DNA from: Pseudomonadota bacterium
GTDB lineage: Bacteria; Pseudomonadota; Gammaproteobacteria; Steroidobacterales; GCA-2729495
Direction of reading: 5' to 3'
Length of the DNA: 64,000 nucleotides
Assembly (NCBI GenBank): GCA_963204745.1
Contig: CAUJHF010000025.1
Coordinates: 1 to 64,000, forward strand
The translations under genes and the position numbers were made by a program. Shown one piece after another: positions 1-6,471 of this stretch; position 1 is the first letter of the stretch; the number at the start of each line of letters is the position of its first letter. The notes beneath the pieces are model-generated. The model saw only the letters and a program-made list of their open reading frames with translations. It was not told where the DNA came from and did no database searches.

Positions 1-189
1 GCACCGACCACGCCCGCCCGCACCAAGCGACTGGCACTTCCTTCCGGCCAGCCTCGCTACAAGTGCGAAGACGGCGAGTGCGTCTGCAAGGGCGTGCTCG
101 ACTGCAAGTCACTCATCGACTCAGGCTTCTGCAAGGACAAGCAGTTCTGGCAGGACGGCAAGGATCCGTCGGTCGGGGGTTGCGGCTAG
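1..189 (+). CDS. C-terminal fragment of a cysteine-rich protein
   Basis: An open frame runs from base 1 to a TAG at 187-189, so only the last 62 residues are in the window. The fragment has six cysteines in a compact stretch (KCEDGECVCKG, then LDCKS, SGFCKDK and a terminal GGCG), typical of a small disulfide-bonded or metal-binding exported domain. The N-terminus, and so any signal peptide, lies outside the window. I do not recognise the family. The frame is short and partial, but the regular Cys spacing and charged, Gly-rich composition argue against a random reading. A computed ORF in another frame over the same bases (63-299) looks like an Arg-rich shadow. Confidence 0.5.
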   Translation, partial: APTTPARTKRLALPSGQPRYKCEDGECVCKGVLDCKSLIDSGFCKDKQFWQDGKDPSVGGCG

Positions 190-199
190 CCGTAACGAC

Positions 200-529
200 C
201 TACCCGAGATACGGTGCCAGCATCGGATGCGACTGCTTCAGGTCCGCGAGCAGTCGGTCGGTATGGTGGACTCCCCGGATGGCCCGCACGACCAGATAGG
301 CGCCGAGCAGCACCAGGCCGGCGTTGATCACCATGATCGGGATGAAGAGGCTCAGCACCTTCTCGATGTCGTAGTATTTCGAGGTGGCAATCAGCGCGCT
401 GATCGTGGCGAGTGGCAGCGCAAACACCGCGATGCCGGTGCGCATGAGCGACAGCGCCGTGCGCTTTTCGGCCAATATGAGCTGGGCGGCGCCAACGACC
501 AGCTCATCGTGTTCATCGGGGGTGGCCAC
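200..529 (-). CDS. DUF202-family small membrane protein
   Basis: The protein has 109 residues and probably three membrane segments. The conserved DUF202 signature is visible as LAEKRTALSLMRTGIAVFA around residues 19-37, followed by hydrophobic stretches at about 33-50 and 60-83. The family (YidH-like) consists of inner-membrane proteins of unknown biochemical role. The start is a GTG at 529 and no earlier in-frame ATG exists. The gene lies 11 bp downstream of the DUF4197 gene on the same strand, so the two are probably co-transcribed. It converges on the cysteine-rich gene to the left. Confidence 0.75.
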   Translation of the reverse strand: MATPDEHDELVVGAAQLILAEKRTALSLMRTGIAVFALPLATISALIATSKYYDIEKVLSLFIPIMVINAGLVLLGAYLVVRAIRGVHHTDRLLADLKQSHPMLAPYLG

Positions 530-540
530 TCCGGTACTAA

Positions 541-1233
541 TCAGAGCGCACTGAAAACCTTGCGGGCGAGGCCCGTCGCAGCGCCCAGCGGATCCTTGCG
601 CATTGCGCGCTCCTGCTCGCCAATGACCAGGAACAGGCCGTCCAGGGCCTTGCGGGTCACGTAGCTGTCGATAGTCGCATCTTCCGATTTCACGAGGCCC
701 AGTCGCTCGCCCTGGCCGGCAAGGCTGTTGTACTGCTCGGCCAGCTGCACTTTGGCGGTCGCCTGCTGGACGATGGGCAGGAACCTGTCCGTCAGCGCCT
801 CCGACGTGGTCTTGCGAAAGTAGTCGGTCGCAGCCGTATCGCCGCCGGTGAGGATCCCCTTCGCATCCTCGATGCTCATTTGCTTCACGGCATCGACCAG
901 TACCGGGGTCGCCTCGCTCACCGCCATTTCAGCGGCGCGGTTCATGCTGGTGACCAGCTGATCTGCCTCATCGCCCTTGCCCATGAATTTGAGACCGCGT
1001 TCGATCTTCTGGAGTGAATCCGGCAGCGGGATGCGCACGCTGGAGTTGCCGAGAAAGCCGTCAGCAGCACCCAGCTGGCTGACAGCCCTGGCGGCGCCCT
1101 GGGTCAGAGCGTCTTTGAGGCCGTCGACCGAGTCCGCATTGGAGAGGCTCTCGAGACCGCCCGCGAAGCCAGGCTGCACAGCCGAGAGGAGGGCCAGCAG
1201 GACCAGGCTCAGCAACGAGGCTGGATTGCGCAT
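541..1233 (-). CDS. DUF4197 domain-containing exported protein
   Basis: The protein has 230 residues. Its N-terminal signal peptide is roughly residues 1-24 (hydrophobic LLSLVLLALLSAVQP, then an AGG-type cleavage region). The rest is the all-helical DUF4197 domain, with the characteristic segments DGLKDALTQGAARAV near the start and ATDYFRKTTSEAL around residues 135-147. Members are periplasmic proteins of unknown function widespread in proteobacteria. It is the first gene of a probable two-gene unit with the DUF202 gene and is divergent from the LEA14-like lipoprotein. The function is unknown; the family assignment is fairly secure. Confidence 0.8.
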   Translation of the reverse strand: MRNPASLLSLVLLALLSAVQPGFAGGLESLSNADSVDGLKDALTQGAARAVSQLGAADGFLGNSSVRIPLPDSLQKIERGLKFMGKGDEADQLVTSMNRAAEMAVSEATPVLVDAVKQMSIEDAKGILTGGDTAATDYFRKTTSEALTDRFLPIVQQATAKVQLAEQYNSLAGQGERLGLVKSEDATIDSYVTRKALDGLFLVIGEQERAMRKDPLGAATGLARKVFSAL

Positions 1234-1320
1234 GGCCCGATCCTACACCTGTTTCGCCGTTTGCCAATCACCCGGGGCGCGGCCAGACTGTCATCCAGTT
1301 TGCGGATCAGGGACCTGTCC

Positions 1321-1800
1321 ATGCGCTACTGTGTTCGCCTGCCCGCCCTCCTGCTTGCCGCTGTGCTCGGTGCCCAGCTCCCGGCTTGCGCCAGCCTCAC
1401 GCCAGGCGACCCCCTGCAGGTCACCGTGGCGGGCATAAACCCGTTGCCCGGCGAGGGGCTGGAACTGCGGCTGATGGTGCGGTTGCGGGTGCAGAATCCG
1501 AACAGCACGCCGGTGGATTACGACGGTGTCTACCTGCAGCTCGACGTGCAGGACAAGACCTTCGCGACGGGGGTCAGCGACCAGAGCGGCGCGTTGCCCG
1601 CCTTTGGTGAATCCTTGATCAGCGTGCCCGTCAGCGTGTCGGCGATGCGCATGGCGCGTCAATTCACCGGTGTGCTCGACGGCAAGCCCGTGGACCAGAT
1701 CAGCTACAAGCTGACCGGCAAGCTGGGCGGTGGCCTGTTCACGACGCGCCGGTTCGAGACTGAGGGCGAGTTCGTGCTGCCGGGGGCGGCAGCCCCTTAG
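1321..1800 (+). CDS. LEA14-like (LEA type 2) lipoprotein
   Basis: The protein has 159 residues from the ATG at 1321. An earlier in-frame ATG at 1261 is unlikely because the lipoprotein signal (RLPALLLAAVLG, then the lipobox LPAC) would then sit too far inside. The mature part fits the LEA14/WHy fold: alternating hydrophobic strands with RVQNPNSTPVDYDGVYL and the paired V-F/V-S pattern. Family members are small beta-sandwich proteins, often envelope lipoproteins in proteobacteria and linked to stress, without a known enzymatic role. It is divergent from the DUF4197 gene. Confidence 0.78.
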   Translation: MRYCVRLPALLLAAVLGAQLPACASLTPGDPLQVTVAGINPLPGEGLELRLMVRLRVQNPNSTPVDYDGVYLQLDVQDKTFATGVSDQSGALPAFGESLISVPVSVSAMRMARQFTGVLDGKPVDQISYKLTGKLGGGLFTTRRFETEGEFVLPGAAAP

Positions 1801-2020
1801 CCAGCCGTGCGCCACGGAAAAGGGGATGGTCTGACGTGCGGATCTCGTCAAGCTACTGATTTTTATAATAAAACAGACGCCGTGCGCCCGATGTCCGGGG
1901 TAGCGTTTGCAGTGGCGGCTGCATCGTGTAACCATCCCGGTGAATCCAAAAAAAACGACGGTGCGCCAGCTGCTGCTGGCACCGCCGGCTCCCTGTGACA
2001 CCTTCTGTGGAGATCCGGAC

Positions 2021-2671
2021 ATGAACAAACCATTCAAGCTTCGGCACTCGGCCTGCACGGCGCTCCTGCTGCTGGCATTCGCGGTCACCGCGACGGCGGC
2101 TCCGCTCCGCGCTTACACAGTTACGGGTACTGTCAGCAACGTGGCTGGCAACCCCTTCGGTTTGGGCATTGCGCTCGGTGATGCCGTGACCGGCACGCTG
2201 ACTTACGATGCCGGTGTCATCGTGACATCGGCGCCTGGCGATACGCTGCTTTTCTACCCGCAGAACCTGAGCGACGGGTTGCTCGCCAATGTCGGCGGCA
2301 GTGTCTTCACGAGCAATAATTTCAGCTTCCTGGTGGAGAACGACCGCCCGGTTGAGAACCTCGACGGCTATAACGTCACCAGTGCATTTGGCGGGGATTT
2401 GTTTCGGGATGCGGCGCCGGCCACGGGTTCCATCGGCATCGCGGCGCTGGGCCCGGATTCGACGATTGACTCACTGTCGTTGCTGGATTTTGATCCGCTG
2501 GCATTCGCAGGCAGCACACTTCAATTACTTCAGGATGGCGATAACTACCTGCAGGCATCGATCACGCTTGCGCCGACTGCCGTGCCGGTACCAGCGTCCA
2601 TCCTGATGCTCGCTACTGGCCTCGCCGGTCTACTGTCATACCGGGCCAGAAGCCGACTTCGCAGCAGTTAG
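2021..2671 (+). CDS. PEP-CTERM-type sorting protein
   Basis: The protein has 216 residues. It has a signal peptide (about 1-27, hydrophobic LLLLAFAVTATA), a secreted beta-rich body with Gly/Asp/Asn-rich segments, and a C-terminal sorting signal: VPVPASILMLATGLAGLL followed by the basic tail SYRARSRLR. This is a variant of the VPxPA-TM-Arg signal recognised by exosortase (EpsH/XrtA-type). The ATG at 2021 is preferred over the earlier in-frame start at 1907 because the signal peptide begins there. The 220-bp upstream gap contains a perfect TATAAT at 1864-1869 in an AT patch, without a convincing -35. The body gives no function. The gene stands alone, with no exosortase or polysaccharide genes nearby. 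Confidence 0.8.
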   Translation: MNKPFKLRHSACTALLLLAFAVTATAAPLRAYTVTGTVSNVAGNPFGLGIALGDAVTGTLTYDAGVIVTSAPGDTLLFYPQNLSDGLLANVGGSVFTSNNFSFLVENDRPVENLDGYNVTSAFGGDLFRDAAPATGSIGIAALGPDSTIDSLSLLDFDPLAFAGSTLQLLQDGDNYLQASITLAPTAVPVPASILMLATGLAGLLSYRARSRLRSS

Positions 2672-2736
2672 CCGCAGCAGAGTAAACGCCCTGATAGACT
2701 CGCTCTGGTGCACAAGCCTTGTGGAGAGCGATCGTC

Positions 2737-3705
2737 ATGCCCCATAAAAAGCCCGGGTTCGTACTGGCCGCGATGTTTTTGATCGCGTCATTCAGCAGTT
2801 TTGCCCAGGATGAACATGAGCACGAAGATGCAGATGCCGGGGTGCTGGTGCTTGACCATGGTGCGAAGTGGGCAACCGATGCGCCACTGCGCAGTGGCAT
2901 GGAGCAGATCCGCAGGCTGATCGCAGCACCGCAGGCGGCTGTAGCAGCCGGCGCACCGCTCGCTCCGGCCGAATTGCAGCTCGTCGCAGAAGGGGTGCGG
3001 CAACAGGTCGACGGCCTGATCCGGAACTGCAAGCTTGAGCCGGAGGCTGATGCCGTGCTGCATGTGTTGATTGCCAGCATGTTGCAGGGTGCTGCAGAGC
3101 TTGAAGGCACGCCGCCCCTGGCCACTGGCCTGCAGCTTGTCCGGCAGGCTATCGATCAGTACCCGCAGTATTTTTCCCATGCCGGCTGGGAGGCAGGCGG
3201 TATCGCTGAGCCAGCGGCACTGGCGGCACGCTTCCAGCAGGAACTCTCCGCAAAACTGCAGGCGGCCATGCAGTCTGGCGGGCCGGTGAATGCAATTGCC
3301 GTCTGCAGGGATGAGGCGCCGGCCATCGCGAGTCGCCTGTCACGCCAGAGCGGCTGGCAGGTCAAGCGCGTAGGCACCCGCGTGCGCAATCCGCTGAGCG
3401 GCGTGCCCGATGACTGGGAACAGCGCGAGCTGGCGCAATTCCAGCAGCGCCTCCGGGGTGGCGAAGCGCCGAACCAGATCGACCGGCTGGAAATCATCGA
3501 TGACGCACAGGGCCAGACTGCGCGCTACATGAAGGCGATCGTCACGGCACCGCCCTGCCTGGCTTGCCATGGTGCCCGTGATGCGCAGTCGCCGGCGCTG
3601 CGCGAGGCACTTGAGCGTGATTACCCGCACGATGCCGCTACAGGCTACGCAGCGGGCGAGCTGCGCGGGGCGTTTTCCTTGCAGCACCAGCTGACTAAAC
3701 CCTAG
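2737..3705 (+). CDS. periplasmic DUF3365 (Tll0287-like) protein with CxxCH haem motif and DnrO-like N-terminus
   Basis: The protein has 322 residues. A signal peptide (about 1-23) is followed by an acidic His/Glu stretch (DEHEHEDAD). Residues about 35-155 resemble small periplasmic DnrO-like proteins ([19 protein letters not shown]). Residues about 165-322 form a DUF3365/Tll0287-type sensor domain with [14 protein letters not shown], the RVRNP-N/PLSG motif and a covalent haem c motif, CLACH, at about residue 276. The start at 2737 follows a GGAGAG-like ribosome site; the TTG at 2719 has none. Family knowledge suggests a periplasmic haem-based redox or gas-sensing protein; here no kinase domain is attached. 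The two-domain fusion is inferred from motifs. Confidence 0.75.
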   Translation: MPHKKPGFVLAAMFLIASFSSFAQDEHEHEDADAGVLVLDHGAKWATDAPLRSGMEQIRRLIAAPQAAVAAGAPLAPAELQLVAEGVRQQVDGLIRNCKLEPEADAVLHVLIASMLQGAAELEGTPPLATGLQLVRQAIDQYPQYFSHAGWEAGGIAEPAALAARFQQELSAKLQAAMQSGGPVNAIAVCRDEAPAIASRLSRQSGWQVKRVGTRVRNPLSGVPDDWEQRELAQFQQRLRGGEAPNQIDRLEIIDDAQGQTARYMKAIVTAPPCLACHGARDAQSPALREALERDYPHDAATGYAAGELRGAFSLQHQLTKP

Positions 3706-3729
3706 GTTGCCGCCTTTTGGAGGCTTGGC

Positions 3730-4350
3730 ATGCCTGCATCCGCTTTTCCTGACTTCTTCGACCAGGCGCCGGTCATCGTCATGCGCGACCCGCTCGCCGA
3801 CTTCCTCGGTGCTGCCGCCGGTGGTGTATTCGAGTACCGCTACGCTGATGCTGTCCGGCTTGCGGGCCACAGTTGTCCGACCGTTGCCTCGGCCTTCCTG
3901 ATGACGCGTGCGGCGCTGGCCGCGCTCTGCGGTGATGCGCTGCCGGTACGCGGCGAGATCCGCGTCGACCTCGCGGAAGCCCATGATGCCGGCGTAGCCG
4001 GCGTGATCGCGAGCGTTGTGACGCTCATCAGCGGCGCGACTGCGGATACCGGCTTTCGTGGCCTGGCCGGGCAGTTCAACCGCCGCAACAAGCTGTACTT
4101 CAACCAGCCGCTGAGTCACGGCGAACTGCGCTACACGCGCCTGGACAGCGGCGCGGCAGTTGAAGTTGCCGCCGATATGTCATCCATTCCCGGCGCTCCG
4201 CGCATGGGCGAGCTGATGCGGATGTGTCTCGCCGGGCAGGCGAATGAGGCTGAACAGGAGGAGTTCCGTGCGCTGTGGCAAGGCCGGGTGCGCCGGCTGC
4301 TGCTCGATCATGCTGACGATCCTGCGGTGATCCGGGTCAGCCCGGCATGA
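3730..4350 (+). CDS. FmdE-like domain protein
   Basis: The protein has 206 residues, with a GGAGG ribosome site just upstream. The conserved segment GHSCPTVASAFLMTRAALAAL (about 44-64), with its His-Ser-Cys, and the later acidic DLAEAHDAG match the FmdE domain, named for formylmethanofuran dehydrogenase subunit E. That domain is found in many bacteria that do not make methane. The C-terminal CxxC zinc ribbon present in some members is absent. The function in bacteria is unknown; a metal- or cofactor-linked redox role is often supposed. The gene lies 24 bp after the haem-motif DUF3365 gene on the same strand, so the pair may work together in the same redox process; that link is inference. Confidence 0.75.
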   Translation: MPASAFPDFFDQAPVIVMRDPLADFLGAAAGGVFEYRYADAVRLAGHSCPTVASAFLMTRAALAALCGDALPVRGEIRVDLAEAHDAGVAGVIASVVTLISGATADTGFRGLAGQFNRRNKLYFNQPLSHGELRYTRLDSGAAVEVAADMSSIPGAPRMGELMRMCLAGQANEAEQEEFRALWQGRVRRLLLDHADDPAVIRVSPA

Positions 4351-4429
4351 GCCCTGGCCTGGAGAGGCCGCGATTCCCCCACTGCAGACCCGGTAGAATG
4401 TGCGCCCTCGACTGTGCCGGGACGCTCCA

Positions 4430-5149
4430 ATGACCACCCCATCGATCAATCCCCGTGACCGCCTCATCTTTGCCCTCGACGTGCCGGATGCCGGCGCAGC
4501 CCGGCAGCTGGTGGAGCAACTCGGCGACGCGGTGACCTTTTACAAGGTCGGGCTGGAGCTGATGGCGGCGGGTGGTTACTTCGAGCTGGTGGAGTGGCTG
4601 CTGAAGCGGAACAAGAAAGTCTTTGCCGACCTGAAGCTCTTCGATGTACCGGCGACTGTCAGTCGTGCCGTGTCGCTGCTGGCGAAGCGCGGCATCACCT
4701 TTGCCACGGTGCATGGCAACCAGGGCATCATGGAAGCGGCTGCAGCCGCCAAGGGCGAACTGAAAATCCTGGCGGTGACGGTGCTGACCAGCCTCGACCG
4801 GGGTGATCTCGATGATCTCGGCTTCAAGTGCGATGTGGAAGCGCTGGTGCTGTCGCGGGCGCGCCGTGCGCTGGAGGCGGGCTGTGACGGCGTGGTCGCG
4901 TCCGGACTCGAGCTGCCGGCCATGCGCAGGGCCATCGATTCACGCCTGCTGGTCGTCACGCCCGGTATCCGGCCGGTCGAGAACCGGCCGAGCGATGACC
5001 AGAAGCGCGTGGTCACTGTCGAGCAGGCCTTTGCCGATGGCGCCAATTACATCGTGGTCGGTCGCCCGATCCGCGATGCCAAAGATCCACGCGCTGCGGC
5101 CGAAGCCATCCAGCAGACTATCGCGCAGCGGTTTTCGGCAGCTTCCTGA
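4430..5149 (+). CDS. pyrF: orotidine 5'-phosphate decarboxylase
   Basis: The protein has 239 residues, the usual length for the bacterial type-I enzyme. It decarboxylates OMP to UMP, the last step of de novo pyrimidine synthesis, in the cytosol. Visible motifs are RLIFALDVPD at the first strand, FYKVGLELM, the catalytic array FADLKLFDVPATV (Lys and two Asp) and the phosphate-binding TPGIRP near residue 180. The start is the ATG at 4430; a GTG at 4400 in the same frame adds only non-conserved residues. Its 3' end overlaps the 3' end of the convergent tesA by 32 bp. Confidence 0.97.
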   Translation: MTTPSINPRDRLIFALDVPDAGAARQLVEQLGDAVTFYKVGLELMAAGGYFELVEWLLKRNKKVFADLKLFDVPATVSRAVSLLAKRGITFATVHGNQGIMEAAAAAKGELKILAVTVLTSLDRGDLDDLGFKCDVEALVLSRARRALEAGCDGVVASGLELPAMRRAIDSRLLVVTPGIRPVENRPSDDQKRVVTVEQAFADGANYIVVGRPIRDAKDPRAAAEAIQQTIAQRFSAAS

Positions 5150-5765
5150 GTTTCTTTTCCAGTACCGGCCAGACGTTGTCGAGCAGCAGGGGCTGCGCTT
5201 CAGCGGTCGGGTGTATGCCGTCGGCCTGGATCAGGCTCAGGTCGAGTGCGACACGTGCCATAAAAAATTCGATCAGTTCAACCCGGTATTGCCTGGCGAG
5301 CCCGGGGTATACCGCGGTGAAGGCTTGCGTATAGCGGCTGCCGTAGTTGGTGGGTATCTGCATGCCGGCAAGGATGACTTCCGCGCCGGCGTCACGACTC
5401 AGTTCGATCATTTTCGCCAGATTGCTGCGCACGACCTTGATCGGCGTGCCGCGCAGCCCGTCATTGCCGCCCAGTTCGATGATGACGATGGCCGGGCGAT
5501 GAAGCGCCAGGGCGCGTGGCAGGCGTTTCAGTCCGCCGCCCGTGGTATCACCGCTGAGGCTGGCGTTGACCACCTCATAACCGTACCCTCTGGTCGCCAG
5601 CCGGTCGCGGAGCAGGGACACCCACGATTCCTGCTCGCTCATGCCATAGCCTGCACTTAGGCTGTCGCCGAGTATCAGCACGGTGGGGTTACGGTCTGCT
5701 GCCGCAGGCTGCACAACCGACGTCAACAACAGCAGGGCGACAGCGGCAAGCAGCGCCCGGCGCAT
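5118..5765 (-). CDS. tesA: arylesterase / lysophospholipase (SGNH hydrolase)
   Basis: The protein has 215 residues, with a signal peptide (MRRALLAAVALLLLTSV...). The SGNH blocks are all present: GDSLSAGYGM (nucleophilic Ser) near residue 35, GGNDGLRG, and DGIHPT with the catalytic Asp-His near the C-terminus. TesA-type enzymes hydrolyse thioesters, lysophospholipids and aryl esters in the periplasm. The start at 5765 is chosen because the signal peptide begins there; an in-frame extension to 6029 lies inside the divergent ybbA gene. The tesA/ybbA/ybbP arrangement, with tesA divergent, is a conserved neighbourhood in gammaproteobacteria. Confidence 0.93.
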   Translation of the reverse strand: MRRALLAAVALLLLTSVVQPAAADRNPTVLILGDSLSAGYGMSEQESWVSLLRDRLATRGYGYEVVNASLSGDTTGGGLKRLPRALALHRPAIVIIELGGNDGLRGTPIKVVRSNLAKMIELSRDAGAEVILAGMQIPTNYGSRYTQAFTAVYPGLARQYRVELIEFFMARVALDLSLIQADGIHPTAEAQPLLLDNVWPVLEKKLRKLPKTAAR

Positions 5766-5784
5766 GAACAACAGGTTTTTATGA

Positions 5785-6471
5785 ATGGCGGATCGCATGG
5801 ATACTGATGCCGTGCTGCGTGCAGCGGGACTGGTGAAAGAGGTTAGCAGTCCGGAAGGGACGCTGACCATCCTCGACGGTATTGATCTCAGCATCGCGCG
5901 GGGTGAATCGGTGGCCCTGGTCGGCCCCTCAGGCGCCGGCAAGACCACGCTGCTGGCCCTGCTCGCCGGGCTCGATCGTCCGACGCGGGGCAAGGTCTGG
6001 TTGTGCGGGACAGAGCTCACTGCGCTCAATGAAGATGGCCGGGCTGCCTTGCGCGCGCGACGCGTCGGCTTCGTCTTCCAGTCCTTTCATCTGCTGCAAT
6101 CGCTCACCGCACTGGAAAACGTGATGTTGCCGCTCGAACTGGCGGGTGAGGTGAAGGCGGCGGAAATGGCGCGCGAGACCCTGGCGAATATCGGTCTCGG
6201 TGCCCGGCTCGGTCACTATCCGCGTCAGCTCTCCGGTGGTGAGCAGCAGCGCGTGGCCATCGCCCGGGCCTTCGTCACGCGGCCGGAAGTACTGTTCGCC
6301 GACGAGCCTACCGGCAATCTCGACACCGCTACCGGCGAGCGTATCGGCCAGTTGCTCTTCGACCTCAACGCCGAAGCGCGTACCACGCTGGTGCTCGTTA
6401 CCCATCAGCGCGAACTGGCCGCACGCTGCGATCGCACCATCCAGCTGGTCGCGGGCAGAATCCTGCCATGA
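5785..6471 (+). CDS. ybbA: ABC transporter ATP-binding protein, LolD/MacB-like (YbbA)
   Basis: The protein has 228 residues. It carries Walker A GPSGAGKT (about 49-56), the Q-loop in VFQSFHLLQSLTALENV, the ABC signature LSGGEQQRVAIARAF, Walker B EVLFADEPTGNLD and the H-loop VTHQREL. These features belong to the MacB/LolD group of ATPases, which drive mechanotransmission rather than membrane transport. The next gene begins inside its last codons (4-bp ATGA overlap) and encodes the matching permease, so they form one complex in the inner membrane. A second ATG at 5797 would also serve as the start. Confidence 0.93.
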   Translation: MADRMDTDAVLRAAGLVKEVSSPEGTLTILDGIDLSIARGESVALVGPSGAGKTTLLALLAGLDRPTRGKVWLCGTELTALNEDGRAALRARRVGFVFQSFHLLQSLTALENVMLPLELAGEVKAAEMARETLANIGLGARLGHYPRQLSGGEQQRVAIARAFVTRPEVLFADEPTGNLDTATGERIGQLLFDLNAEARTTLVLVTHQRELAARCDRTIQLVAGRILP

